This document shows, piece by piece, positions 45,701-59,203 of a stretch of 64,000 nt of DNA (positions are counted from its first letter, which is position 1; each line of letters starts with the position of its first letter). The notes under the pieces are model-generated. The model saw nothing but the letters and a program-made list of their open reading frames with translations. It was not told where the DNA came from and searched no databases. The translations under genes and the position numbers were made by a program. Source of the stretch: Poa pratensis (Eukaryota > Streptophyta > Magnoliopsida > Poales > Poaceae); assembly GCA_947311845.1 (NCBI GenBank), contig CAMZMU010000049.1, positions 1,733,368-1,797,367 on the forward strand, read 5' to 3'.

Positions 45701-48700
45701 ATAAAAGAAGAAAAATAGATGAGTTCAGGTAACGTAAGGTATCTATCTAATCCATACAGGACAAACATAGATGGTCCATTGCTTTAAACAAAATAACAAG
45801 AAAACTTGTTTTCAGTGGTATCTGGAACACTGGAACCAAGTGCAGCTATCATAGGATCTCAGTAAGAGTTGAACACTACGTCTTGATCTCAGAGGCACTA
45901 GATAAAAAGTATGGCCAGCAGGAGTGGTTAGGCCAGTATCGCCTTGACTCCGCATAAGGGCTAAACTAAAGTGCACCTCCCACATAGGAGCATCGCAATG
46001 TGTACAGACCGGAACAGCTGTATTCTCATAAGGGAAAACCGAAATAGTAGATAAGCTGGTGTTGGCACTCATTTTATGCATGTGCGAGGTCTATTTTCCT
46101 TAATAAATTGGTAGGTGTCAAATATGGATGATTATTGCTGATGGGTAACCCTAACCCAAAATAAAAAATGTATCTTTACAACTTGGTTTCCATATAATTA
46201 ATCCAAAAAATCTGGCAAGATCTCACAAAAATCGAAGCGCGGAACTCAGACAAGTTTAATCTGGTGTCCACAGGAGTCGCTGTTGGGAATGGCACTGCAG
46301 TGACTCTCTAACCTCGAACAGGACGCAAATATGCCAGATATTTGACTGAGTTCAGCACCCGTCTGGTTCGTGGCTGCAGTTTTGGCGAAATCCCTTTTCT
46401 ACCGTGTGGATCCATGTGTCAAAGACTTAGAAAAGTATGGCAAGATTTGCTTAGGCTAGCCAAAGCATGGCTCTGATTTTTATAACCTAACGTTACGCGT
46501 GCTTGGAAACAAAACCTGTGACAAGCTTAGTACATGAACCAAGCATCAATGCATCATGCGGTCATGCCCTTTGGAACCGAATCTTCCTGAAGTGGAAGGA
46601 TTCAACCATGGAGTGGAAAATTGAATTGGAATATGGGCAAGAGCGATTATAAGGCATCTAGAAGGATGAGGCAGAGTCTGAGACAAAAACTAGCCAGGAA
46701 AACCCCTGCCAACCAAAGTGACCAGGCCCATCTCTCCTCAGCTATGAAAGAGAATGCACTACATCGATTTTATACATTCAATCCCACGAGTTCCTCCAGA
46801 GTTCCGATTATGAAACCTGGCGTATTTTACTTGATAGGGCAGCACAAAGGTGCTAGGTTCCGGACCTTAGCTTTAATTTCTGTGATGGTGAGTTGGTGAT
46901 TAAGTTCATGAAAATTGTTTTCTCTACATTAAAAGCTTTTCTATTGAATTAGCCGGTCGCTTCTAATCGTATTGATTAAGTTGATTTTCTGGATCCTTGC
47001 ATTTTAGTTTGATTATTTGTTTTTACTGCACACAGATTCAATGCATCCTTACAATCAAGGGTCATCACAGCAGCTTGTGGTGACATCACCACGTACTGCC
47101 AGGACCCAGGGCTCATTTTATGTCGGTTTCACTATCAAGATCATAATCATTGCTCAACTGTTTAGAGGTCTACTTTTTCTTCTTCATAGAGGTCACAAAG
47201 CTTCACGAAGCTAGGGTTAGACTAGCCTATCCGAGAAGAACAGGATGTGAACGAGTTTAAAGTGGTGGGGATGGGACTGGGGTTACAGTGCCTAATACTG
47301 AAGCGAGAAACTATATAGTAGCACCACATTGATTTGCTACAGGCCCTCACAATTAGAGGAAGATAACATAATGTGCTCTCCAAGTAGTAGGTTCATCAAA
47401 TTATGAGCATGCAACCTTAGAACCATCATCAATGAGTTTTATCTTGTGGACCAGTATTAGGATCATTTTTTAAGTAATTCAAACTTTTGATGTTAGATGA
47501 AAATCAGTGTAGGAAAACTAGATCAATTATTTGTGTTCGATGAGCCTTGGAAATTTTCATAGGAAAAGCTACTGTGACCTGTGCACTTGTTATCTTAGAT
47601 TCTGCTCAGTAGGACTAGCCTATATGGAAGCTAAGACTAGCGGTCATAAAACGGCAAGCTCCCAATATCAAAATAAAGGGCTCAAATCTAACAGGTAACA
47701 AACCAAGTAATTATGTATATAGAGTTTAGTTGTGTATCATTACCTTCGACGTTTCTTCTTTTCGCGAACATATTTCCATTTTCTCTTCCTAGCATCAAGC
47801 CATCCTTGATAATCTGTACTTCTATCAACTCTTTCATCAGCAGAGTCATCTCGGAGTGGCTCATTTGACCTCGTTGTGGTTTTTTGCTGGATTTCCCTAT
47901 GATCTGAACCACCTTCTGCTGATAGAGACATATTCGGATGATTTTCTTTGCCTGTGTTAAAACCATGGGATGCAGTAGCTTTTGTCAAACTTTTCTCTGA
48001 TGTCAATAGATCTTCTATGTCTCCAGTTCCATTCAAGTTCTGCATCACCCTGTCTTTATCCAAGGGACTGAACATATCATGGAGCTTGCGTTGACGAAAT
48101 CGATCATCCTTCTCTCTGACTTTTTTATGTAACCAGTCAGGATGAAGAACTCGGGGAACAGGATTTGAAATCTGTAGAAGTTGCATATCTCAGAAAATGG
48201 TGCAGATATTTAACGGCAACAAGAAAGAATTATATAATACCTTTTGCATTGCTGCAGGAATAGTTATGATCTTCTGAATAGCCGAGCTTAGGCGTTGCTT
48301 GTAGTAGGACCAATCAAGAATAAATCTGATGTTTGCTTCTGTAGAGACTTTGCACCATTTTCTTAAATAAAACTTTGCAATTTCTGTCAAACAAGAGAGC
48401 AAGAAAATGAAGTAAGTTGAACAGTTTGGTTGATACAAAAGCAGTCATTTGCATGATTACCAGCATCTGTCTCAAAAATAGCCACCGGAACAGCACGCTC
48501 GCTCACTGGAGTGCCCTACACAATTTGGAGAAGACAATATAACCATAGAAAAATTAAATACAACAATCCAAACCACTCAAAATTACAGGAGCAAACTATT
48601 GCCATGAAATGAATGAGATCGTTGCTTAGATGATAAACGGATCACATGATAGATGCCAGTGTTGAAAATAGCAGGAAGAAAGTAATATTGGCGATTATCA

Positions 48701-51700
48701 ATATTTAAATTATGAGGTAACTGCATGGTTGGTATTAATTGCTTAACACTTAAGTTCTTACTTGTGGCTCTCGGGCAACTATATATTGGCAGTGCAGTCC
48801 TTTGTCTTTAACCATTGAGTCTCCAAGGAATTCAGCAAGTCTCTTTGCTGTAGTTACAGCACACGACTTCTGTTCTCCATAGTCAACTAGGGATTTACTC
48901 ATTGTGCTCGACTCTGATATGAAGCCAAGCAACTCACTGTCAGAAATGTCAATTCCCTGATTCTGCAATAGACAAATATTGTCAGATAATACTGCATGAA
49001 TTAACAAGGCAAGTGGGTTGGTTAAAATTAAAACATATCATTGTGAACTTTACAAACCACTTACGTCCAGTAGATCTAACCAACGGTTAGCAACAGAGGC
49101 AACAGCTGCATAGCATTCCTCTAAAGTTGAACCATGGAGAAATTTATCAAATACCTCCGCCTACAAATAAAAATAATAAACTTAGAAATTAAAGTGGCCA
49201 TACTAACTGATACAGTAGTCCTTGTATTCCTGTTTACAACATAAACATTAGTAATTGATCCAACTGGAGCATATACCTGAAAAACTTTGATGAGCTTCAG
49301 CTCACCTCGACGCTTGATCTCAAAACCTTTCAGTTCTGCCAGGGTGCCATCTTCATTGAAGACAGCATACCTCTTCTTTATCAGAATGCCTTCCTCTTTA
49401 GAGGCAGGTAGAATCATTGCCTGTAATTTTTAGCATGCATTGTGGCATGCAAAAATTATTAAGATCAGATGAGTATTGGCCAAACTAACTTTGACCAGAG
49501 AATGGAAATGCTAATCCCAACAAATCACTTCACCTTGTATGGTCCATCAACCTCAAATTCGATGGAGCATTCACTGTTTGTCGTATATAGCTTATTTACT
49601 GGATCTTTCAGTGTCTAATGTGACATCAAAGAGATCAAGCAATTAATAGTTTTCAATTGTTAGTAAGAAGAATATCAAAGATGAATGAACCTGAAAATTC
49701 CAAGAATAACTTGCAGAAGAACAAATCTTACTTGATACTGATCATTCGTGTTTGTTCTTGCAACATCAACATTAAGCATCACGCAGGGATAAGATATTGT
49801 GAGCTTCTTCTCTGCTCTGAATATCAGCAACAAGTGTTAGAATACAAAACTGAGTGTAATGACTTCACATGAGAGCGTTTATGTCTGATAAACTTAGTAA
49901 GGAAATCACTTTCCTGGATAGATAGTTGTTTTATACAACCTCTAATTCAAAATAAAGGTAGGTATGATTCACATGAAGTTAAGAGTTCAGGATTCTCTAA
50001 TCTGGCCCACTCACATATTAAGACGCATAAAAATAACAAGTAAAGACTGTCAAACCGAATATAGTATCAAGATTTCATAAGTTTAACTAGCATATTCTGA
50101 TAAGTATAAGTAGTTTAAATAGTGTCTTGGAGAATGAGCAAAGTCAAACCAACTACTGCCTCAGCTCTTTGATACAACAAAAGTTTTTTTCAGTAATGCT
50201 AATTCTACATTCAATACCTTTCCATTAAATTATGTTCCTAACTCATTGTTTGAATCACAAAAGCACATATTCAGATGGAAAAGAAAACCGATTAATGATA
50301 ATCAGGCAAGCACAATTTTTAACAGAGACGAATACTTCAAATCAAATACTCCCTCTGATCCGAATTAATTGACGTGGAAGTTGAACTACGGTAGTAGAAA
50401 TGTGTACAGGGCGAGCGACAATAAAATCGGATCGGAGGGAGTAGTTATCTCGCAATAAATAGAGTGCAATACACATGCCGCCTAAAGAATTTATGAAAGA
50501 AAACCAATTGATTTTGCAGTGTCCTCACTTTGTCTTGAAAGTAAAATTCTCTGGAAAAGAACCGGGCAAAACACACCAAATGCCATCTGTGTCAAGTTCC
50601 AGTGGTCTTCCAATTTTATCTACAAGTAATCGAGCATTTTGGATGATCTTCGCACCAGTATAGGTTACAACACCAGCCATTTCCATAGAGTACCATCTTG
50701 CACCCCTAATCAGAAAGGACATATCACTGTTACATACCTTCCTTTTTATAATTAGTTTTTAACATAACTTATTGGAATAGATGAAGATAAAGGAAATATT
50801 ACATGTATAAATAAAACTTACTTGCGCATAACATATCCATAAAAAGAATTCAATATGCACTTGTGAGCAAGTTGCAACGAATCATATAGGACAACCATGT
50901 CCTGCCAAAGTAAAGAAGACATGCCCTTAAAGAAAGCACAAAATGACTGAAAACATAATAGGCACCCAAACAAGCATCACCGAACCTGTGCTTCCTGAAT
51001 TTTGATAGAATTTCCACTGGCTTTTGCTTCTGCCAGTTTTCCTTTCCATGTTTTATTCAGGCCTTTGTATTCATACCTTCTATCACGGAAGCTGCAATAC
51101 CAACAAAGGGGAGACATTAGAGGATATGTACAAAAAAACACTAGCAGACAATAGTATGAAATTAACAAGAAAAAAGTGCACTTTTCTTCACCACAAAATT
51201 ATCATGTGAGACATCCAAGAAAAAGTTGCTGTATATACCATCAACTTAAACAAAACAAGAATATATTGAACATCGGGCAAACCTTCGGACTGTATCTACA
51301 TAGAAAGAATTTTCACGCATGCATATTCCAGCTTCTCTAACTTCTGTAATTGGCTTGTCAACTACCCTTTTATACGCCTGCATTGTGCCACAAGTATAGC
51401 CGGTGAACGCTTGTCAAAAGAGTTAATCCATGAATTCCAATATACTACCTTTTGGCAGTATTTCTTCAAACGATCCTTCAGTTTTATTAAATGCTCTGGT
51501 TTTGAGAGGTCAAGAAAAGGCTTTGAAGACGTAACTCCACCAGCTTGAATCATCTCTGACTCAATTTGCCTCTTAATATGATGATAGTCACTACAAAATA
51601 GAATAACATTAGATCAGGAAACTCAAGATATCCTTATAATTTGTACACTATACCTCTTTTTTGCCGTGTAGGTTTCTCCTCGCCAGACCCATTCGAGCGT

Positions 51701-54700
51701 TCTAAGGCAATTCTTTCCAGGACGATTGAAATCACATGCTGTGCAGTCCACATCTGTAACTATGGATGGTGGCTACCATCAACAAGTAGGAAAGAAAAGG
51801 CTTAATTTAGTTGTTATAATCATGTAATATCTTGTATGATACTACAATCGACACCATAAAGCTAATGTGTTTTTGGTAAAATCTTTCATGATATAGGGTG
51901 ATTGACACAAAGGCCACTCAGCTCATTTCTGTGTACAACCAGAAATCCTAACAAATCACCATTTCAAAGAATGCCAGAAAAGGGAGTTCTGACATGTCTT
52001 TAACTTGTTAGCCAGACAAAACTTTAAATAGATCACTACTAGAAATATCCGTTGTGATAAATAACATCACTGCAGCATTCAAATATGTTATTAAAGTACA
52101 GAAAAAAATACCTGGAGCCTATTTGTCAAAATGATATTTGGATACATTGCAGCGACATCCAGATGATATATAAGAGGACATTCTTCACGAGTTGGGTGGT
52201 CTCGCAACGAAACAAGCTGTGAATTTTACATAACAACAAAGGTCAATCAAGCTTGGTGCTGACAAGTTAAAACATTTAATGACACCATTTATGTAGTTAT
52301 TATCTTCAGAAAGATCCTTCATAAGAAAATAATGACTATCCCCGATATTGACGATTGAGATTATAGCAGGATCTCACAGGGCAATGACTAACAAGCATGC
52401 TTTTGCCAAACCAAATGTTGGCAAGTTAAGAAAATCTGGCCTTCACTATGTTTGGTCCCCAAGGTGTCAATGAGGCATGTTTCTCCTCACATTGGCTTGC
52501 TCCAATTTTGTCACCCATTTGACTAGCTCTGATTCTGGCTTGAAAAACTTAAATGAATTTATGTTCCAGTGTACCCAACTTCGAAAATTGGCACTATACT
52601 TCAGTTTATCACATTGGTCTTTAAGAGAATGAAGACTAACACAAAGTGAGATTAAAGACCGCAGCAGGAAGAGGCATGATACCTTTTTCTTTATGGCATC
52701 CTTGACTTCATCATAATTCATGACAGAATGAATGTCCAATTTACCTTCTACTGCAATGGCATATTGCAGATCACGATCAAGATTTTCAATCAGTTGCTGA
52801 AAGATCAGTATGCATTAAGTTAATATACTATGCATATTTCACAAAATTTCTTGTATGAAACCCCATCAATGTCCAACGAATTAATAATCGAGCAAGGTAC
52901 ATAAATTGTTACGAGAAAATATTATTTTGAAGCTGAATTTAACACTCCATAATATTATAACTCAAGTTACCTCATATGCTGAGGGTTCGAGCTGAAACTT
53001 TGTAGGAAGATCGGATCTAAATACACCAGTTTCAAGACACTCAACATGACCACCGATGTATGTTTCACTTTCTACTAGGCGGTTATTGAAGAACTTCTCC
53101 AGATCAGCTTGGTGCTTGTTAGGACAAATAATATTGGCCTTGAATGCCTATACATCAGAAGAAACTGATGTCAGCAAGCATCAGAAATCAGAAACAGATG
53201 AGGAGGCGGTATTCCTATTATTGGGACTTGGGAGTCCGAAGTGCTTGGAGTGGGTTCAAATCCTGGGAGAACGAAGGGGCAAAAAGAATATTTCGAAATA
53301 ATGTTGAAAAAGGCAGTATCTATTGACTTAACAACATATCGTTACAAACGGACAAGTTTTATGTGTCATACATAATTGTTCAACAACAAAATTAACAAAA
53401 TGTTCATGAAAGATAACGGAAGCATATAACTTTTGCAAAAAGGATTAGCAGGCCATGTCACCAATTCATGGAAGTGTTTCCAATTTCCGTGAATGGAAAT
53501 GTCCAGCTTTTAACTTAAAAAATAACCAGGGTAGCGAAAACTTGGCAGCAAAGTTTATCAGCACACCTGGACCATTAGCAGCATTTCACATAGTGTCCCA
53601 CTTCCTTTCCGCAATACTTCGTCAGGTGACATAGGTATTATGGTCGCAAGAGAGAAAATAAATGGATGGACATAAGTCATGTACAAGTAGTATGTCGCAA
53701 CAGCATCTGATACAGAATAAGAAGCCATTGTCTGAAAATAAGACAACGCAAGGAAAAATGAATGATAGTGTCATTTTAGGATAAGCGGCGACAAAAACAA
53801 CTCAAGCAACAATATAGGCAAGCAACGGTATTCACAGTTAGTTTCAAGTACTCCTCTCAATAACTAAAAGATACCTGTGGCTGCTCCATTGCAAAGCGAA
53901 CCATATCTTCTGGATTGACCTCCAGAGGATCATAACCAAGCTTGGCTTTTGTAACAGCCTGTAAGTGTGAAATTGGAAGGAAAGTGACCCGGTGAATGCA
54001 AAAGCAGCATATTCAGAATAAGAAAGGTAACAGGCAAATAATGTCGTCTTCAATGGCGAGAGATCAGCTGGTGCTAGCTTTGTGGATATCATCCAGTCTA
54101 GGGCAGAGGTGAGGGCGTTGGCCGGGGGCTAAAGGGCTCCAGACAATTATACCAGCCATATTAGATTAGTGTGCATGTGTTTGTATTTGTAACATGGGGT
54201 TGGTCTTCCCATACGTTATCCTTCCTATCAAAGCATCGAGATGCAAGGGTTTTGCGTTTTCTCAAACAAAATGATTCTGGCAATATGAAAAGGTAAAATG
54301 ACTACTTGCTAACCTTTTAATGCTAGTTAACTACCAAAATTTCAAAGAAGACATATCTATGATACTCATAAGGGCATGTACAATGCAAAGTGCTTATAGA
54401 GGTGCTTAGAAATATAAAGCGGTTTTTTATTAGGCACTAGTGCTTATTTACACAAGAAAAATGCTTAACTAGGCACCTCCCCTATATAGGAATAAGCATT
54501 GGTGCTTATGAAAATGTTTGGTTTATTTTTGTAAGCACCCCGTTAAGCACTTTGCATTGTACATGGCTTAACTGATCTTTTTATAACAGACTATAGAAAA
54601 ATTGTAGCATTTTTAAAACTCAAGTTTAACAAATCATTTAGTACTAAAAGCAAAGGGCCCTTCACTTATTTAGAATATTTTTTCCTTCAGCAAATAAAGT

Positions 54701-57700
54701 ATCACCTTTAGCCCTTGGCTTCCCTGTGGAAGGTAACTGTCTCGCTTCACCCACGCAAAACAGTCAAGATGACATGAGAATTTGGCTCGACATTCCCCTT
54801 GATTACTGTCGCATTGGAAACCAATCTCCTGTGAGAATACATAGGAAAGCGCACAAGATTGAGAAACGTAGTTTTTCATTTCAACTATTTTCTTATCTGA
54901 GAAAATCTACACAAAAAACAAAAGTAAAACAACTGTGCATTACATCCCTTGAAACATTGACAATACCCCTAGGCTTATGCATTTTTTCCCTTGGCTGCAG
55001 AAGTGCAGATAACTTTTTTCAGACAAAATTATCTGCATGCAACTGTTTGGCCAGAATTTTGATCGTCCTACTACATTGTATCATATCATGCTACATGAGT
55101 CATACCAAAGGCAGCAACTGTCTGCCTAAATTTAGGACAAATTACCAACATACCTCATTCATTTTTATCCCATGATGAGCAGCTCTCTTCTCCAAAAACG
55201 GCCAGTCAAAAAAGTCACCATTATAGGTAACATAAATACCAGGCTTAACCTCTTGCATGTGAGAAAACCAAGCTTTAAGTAAACCCACCTAAAAAATAGC
55301 ATACAAACAAAGAATGAGATAATTAGTTAAGATGCTTAAAATTCACACTGCTGAACATAATATGTAAAAAATTGCCCATACCTCATCTGCAACATTCTTA
55401 ACTCTAAAATGCCCCTCGAATTCTGGTTTAGGTGTGTACTCCAAATCTTCAATATCTTCCCCTACACACTAAAATGAAGAAAATAATGTGTTGTGCAAAC
55501 GCTATTTGAAGGGGGGAAACATATGCCTCCTGTAATTACAATCAAGAAAAGTAGGTTCAGCTAAGTTAATTATCTAACTGTTACATGTTTGTCGAAGTTG
55601 ATTCTGAAGTAGGCATCTGTCATCAATGCATGTGACAGATACTTGGTTTCCTCTTGGTAATTGCCATCTTTTTAAAACACATGACATTTTTAAAGGCTTT
55701 TTTTTACAGAGGAAGGAGAACTGCATATTGCTTCAAACGAACAAAAAGCGAACAGCATATAGACATGTCAGGTAACTGGTGCTGGCCAGGACTAGGCAGC
55801 AGAGTGATGAACAGAGAAAAGAATGTGAGCATGCAATAAACCGAAAAGCTACAACTATAGCGCAAACAGCACAATTTGTACCTCTCGGTTGATTATCAAG
55901 TACCCTTGCCCATCAATCATGTATGAGATCATCATTACGCTGTCGTATTCAGCATCTGGGAACTTCAGGGGCAGCTTTGTGGTCTCAATATCAAATGCAC
56001 ATACATGAACTTCTGCACGCTGTAGCAGATCTTCCCTTCTTTGCAGCGAAACATCAGAACCAGATACGCCAACATTGTACCACTGTCCAGATCTTATATC
56101 TGCAATAAGTTGAGCATGAAAGTGTCAATGCCTCAGTATTATAGCACACGAGAAAAACAAGAGCTTGCAAACTTAAGCTTCACCATTATCTGTAGCAAAA
56201 CGAACATGATAAGGAACATCATATTCACGCAAATCAATGATGCAATTTATGTAATCCTGTGGCCTTTCTACCCTGTCATAGTGCACAAGATCAACAAACC
56301 ATAAGTTCACAAAAAAGCAAAAAAAAATGCATATAATATGTAAAAATGGAAAGCATGGCACATTAAAATTCACCCCGTACAAACAAAAAATAATTAGGAT
56401 ATACAGTGAAACAAGGGTCATTTTGCACTCTATAATGTAGGGTACCTTTTTACACCATAAATTGATTCAAATGCATCCACAGCGTCTCGTTCTTCTTCAT
56501 TCTTTTCAACAACATGCAATAGGTCATTCCTCACGCGCATTAATTGCTGCACTGTATCGAACTGAATCTTCAAGTATTTTCTCTTCAAACCAGAAAGGTG
56601 GTTTTTCTGCAACAGTAAGACAAGGAAAGATGGCGTGTTAAAATTATGTGCTACATTTGGGCCGGCAAAATCTAGATCACAGAATACATGCATTTATCAG
56701 AGCAATTGGGACCTTTATGGATTCATAACGGGGACAGTTGGACAGAAGTATAACACAATAACAAGCTTTAACACATGATTCAACTTAAGTAAAATTACAT
56801 GAACAATTTAGAAAGTGGACTTCACTCTAATGTAACAAGAAACCAAGGTAAGAAAAAGAGCCGCTATGAAATCTATATACAAAATAATAATTGTAAGGAG
56901 ATCAAAATTCCAGGTAAGAAACATCTTAGATCTGAACATATAATCAAAATCGTCACAATGATACCATTTTTTTATCCATGCAAAATGACATAGCGAATTA
57001 AACATGCGCATTAAGGCACATACAAGATCCAGATCCTCTTTCTCAATTAGTTCTATATCAGCAATTTCTCCTTCATAACGTCGCCTGAGATACGCCTCAA
57101 CTTCCAACTCCATCTTGTCCTGCACATTTTAATTCAACAAAATAGAATATCAGCAAAGGAACAGACTGCATCAGGAAAAAAAATTAGGGACAGGAAAGTT
57201 AGCATAATTGCTATGACATCTATCCTTTGAAGGATAAAAGAATAGATCCCTCAGAAACCTTAAGCTCACCTTAGTTGCAGCATAAAAATAAGGTGGAAAC
57301 TTGTACTTGACTTTGAACGTAGAACCATCCTGCAAGAAAGCATAAACGTTTAGCATGGCAGGGTCAGACAGTGCTATGTAGTTGTGTTGTGTTTACCTGG
57401 GACACAAAGTAGAGGTCAACACAGCTGTAGATTTTCCCTGTATCCTCGTCCTCCCATGATGACTGCAGGTGTTATCGAGGTGTAAGAAACTCACAACAAA
57501 AGTCACTCCTTCTCTAGACCCACATCAGGCATCCAATAGCTCTTGGCCATCCAAATAGGTTCTACCAGATCTTTTGACTCGAGCTAGATGGAGAGGGAAC
57601 TCACGGGGGAGAAGGTGAGGAGCCAGCCCAGTCGGCGGTCGCCTTGGGTGTAGGGCGCGAAGCCAAGCCGGCCCTCGAGAAGCTCCTCCTCCCCTAGCCG

Positions 57701-57811
57701 TAGCCGCTGCTCCTTGGCCACCGACGATCCAGACCTCCGACCGTCCCAGCTGCCGGCGCCGCCACCGCCTCCGACTGGCGGTCTCCGTCGCCTACCGTCG
57801 CCGCCGCTCAT
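36786..57811 (-). CDS. POLE: DNA polymerase epsilon catalytic subunit, complete (49 exons)
   Basis: Leading-strand replicative polymerase, nuclear (Arabidopsis POL2A/TILTED1). Starting at ATG 57811, 49 exons could be placed with consistent phases, summing to 6639 nt, or 2212 residues, close to plant and animal homologues. First exons: 57605-57811, 57397-57462, 57270-57329; last: 37978-38181, 37289-37395, 36786-37146. Motifs by residue: exonuclease FDIETTKLP (Asp263, Glu265) and YNGDFFDWP (Asp353); polymerase motif [10 protein letters not shown] (Asp614) and motif [10 protein letters not shown] (about 848-850). The Pol-epsilon-specific Fe-S cysteines are seen as [14 protein letters not shown] second, inactive polymerase-like half follows. 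The C-terminus has two zinc modules ([11 protein letters not shown] with [17 protein letters not shown] with CSCGGSF). Exon 30 ends at a GC donor. No stop or frameshift was found. Introns hold MITEs and a SINE piece. Confidence 0.96.
38461..38547 (+). mobile_element. 5'-truncated SINE tail (Au-like) with 20-bp target duplication
   Basis: A 47-bp insert (38481-38527) contains ccccaacttgtttggg and ends ggctttgttgttgttgttgt. It is flanked by perfect 20-bp copies of attaccaatgtgttcaaatt (38461-38480 and 38528-38547). The TTG-repeat tail matches my memory of the 3' end of the Triticeae Au SINE. The tRNA-related 5' part is missing, as in truncated reverse-transcription products. It lies in POLE intron 46. 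Confidence 0.85.
41290..42085 (-). other. Coding-like relic inside POLE intron 38
   Basis: Intron 38 is unusually long (41071-42843). Within it, minus-strand frames at 41352-41681 ([20 protein letters not shown], then [13 protein letters not shown]) and 41882-42079 ([20 protein letters not shown], then [11 protein letters not shown]) look protein-like but are interrupted and out of frame. They may be an old gene or retroposon insertion. I do not recognise the family and found no flanking duplication. Confidence 0.35.
43951..43998. repeat. 24-bp tandem duplication at a POLE splice junction
   Basis: The phrase catggaaagtaagattt occurs twice in a row, about 24 bp apart. The right copy includes the end of exon 34 (LTFH) and its donor; the left copy lies in the following intron. 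It therefore duplicates a second, unused-looking GT donor context. Confidence 0.6.
45475..45476 (-). other. Non-canonical GC splice donor after POLE exon 30
   Basis: Exon 30 (45477-45618) ends TTGGCAG and the intron begins GCATGT. Only this junction keeps phase with the next exon, which opens [12 protein letters not shown] at 45345. Using the GT four bases downstream would break the frame. GC-AG introns are a known minor class. Confidence 0.8.
45619..47743. other. Long POLE intron 29
   Basis: A 2.1-kb intron. Short frames at 46621-46899 (plus) and 45812-46081 (minus) are not recognisable. No inverted repeat ends or duplications were noticed. Confidence 0.5.
50349..50441. mobile_element. Stowaway-type MITE in a POLE intron
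   Basis: A 93-bp element has inverted ends ctccctctgatccga and its complement tcggatcggagggag, flanked by TA on both sides. It lies in the intron between exons 22 and 21 as read leftward, and differs in sequence from the Stowaway copy at 8021. Confidence 0.88.
54372..54568. mobile_element. Tourist/Harbinger-type MITE in a POLE intron
   Basis: A 197-bp element has inverted ends GGGCATGTACAATGCAAAGT and, in complement, AGCCATGTACAATGCAAAGT, flanked by TAA (54369-54371, 54569-54571). The terminal GGGCATGTACAATGC equals the ends of the Harbinger-type element at 13392-27159, so that family probably supplied the transposase. It sits in the intron between exons 10 and 11. Confidence 0.85.
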
Positions 57812-57985
57812 GTCGGCTCTACGTCGGAGAGAGAGGGGTCCCACCCACCCACCCGCGTGAGGTGAGAGGAGATCAGCCGCGTCCGCTCGAATCGGAGGGG
57901 GCAAGATCGAGGCGGCGGAAATGGCGGCGGTGAGATCTCTCCGGAGATGGAGGTGGGGAGGAGGAGGAAGAGAGGAAAGGTGCGT
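57812..57985 (-). promoter_or_regulatory. POLE 5' leader, shared with SNF4
   Basis: GC-rich sequence directly upstream of the POLE start, aligning with 4860-5080 upstream of SNF4 (common blocks ccgcgtgag, agatcagccgcgtccg, gaatcggaggggg, ctctccggagatg). It probably holds the 5' UTR and core promoter. No TATA box was identified. Confidence 0.6.
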
Positions 57986-59203
57986 CCGCTTCCGGGCGAG
58001 GGAAGGAAGATTTGGGGGGAAAAGTTTGGATTTTGCCGGGTGATTTTCAAGTTTTGGGGGGAAGAAGAGCGGCGGCCTGAGCGGATGGAGGGAGAAGAAG
58101 CGCGTTTTCGTAAAACCATTGGTACCGGAAATATCTCGATACAGGGTACGTGGGTCGTTGGGCTAGGTTTAAATGGGCCAAATGAAAAGGAGCACAAGTT
58201 TTTTTTGTTGAAACTTAAAGGAGCAGGTTGTACCGCTGCTGGGACAGCCCATCTCGCCATTTTTTTTCTCTGTTTTTTCTCTTTTTCTTTTTCTTCTGTT
58301 TTTCTTTTCGTTTCTAATTTTTGTTTTTCTTTCGACAAATTCAAATTCGAATTAAAATTTTGTTCGGATTTAAATTTTGTTATTTTCGAAAATTGTGTAA
58401 ATTCGGAATTTGTTCATTTTCGAAAATTGTTCAATTTGAAATATGTTCATCTTTGAAATTTGTTCATTTTCGAAAAAAAATCAAATTCAGAATTTGTTAA
58501 TTTTCAAATTTTGTTTAAATTTGAAATTTGTTCATTTTCGCCTCCCTTGCGCCACAAGCTAAGCCCCTGCTGCGAGGCGCCCTACCCTGTTAAGATGTCG
58601 CCCTTCCTTCGCCCCTGGTAGAGGCCCGGGCCACCAAGACATAAGAGGGACTGGAACATTGGCCGCGCTGCCAGGTTGCAAGGCGGGATGGAACATGGCC
58701 GCACCGCTAAGCTGTAAGATGGGCTGGAACCATTGCTACTCTATTTTCTGAAACAAAAACGGTGTGGTTCTGTTCCCCGCATCTATGATATGTCCCCAAT
58801 AGTTCAGGTTCTGTCCCCCACATCTCTTATACCACTGAAATTGTGTTACAGCCGCATCATAGTGATAGGGGCACGTATCAGATGCAAATGGCATATGTTT
58901 TGAAAATCTGCAAATTTTTGTTGCTATCCCTTGGATCGTGTACCAATGGTCAGATGCAACTATGCAGTTCCACCACCATGCTGATTGCTCTTCTGTCATT
59001 TAACACCCTATAATTATGGCACCTTTACAGTTTCTCATGTCTGTCATTTATTATTGACTGAGCGTTGACATTTTCAGATTTCCGTAAGAACACTGATATA
59101 GCCATATAGGCGACTTTGATCCAATTTCTTCAGCATACCTCTGACGTTAGATTTGAATCACCGAAAAATACATACTGTGGAGGATATGCCGAACGGGTAT
59201 ACC
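57986..59203. other. POLE upstream region with AT-rich degenerate repeats
   Basis: From about 58340 to 58540 the phrase ttgttcattttcgaaa and variants recur irregularly every 30-40 bp, after a T-rich low-complexity run (58260-58340). A GC-rich patch follows (58540-58730). Nothing coding is recognised. Confidence 0.5.
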
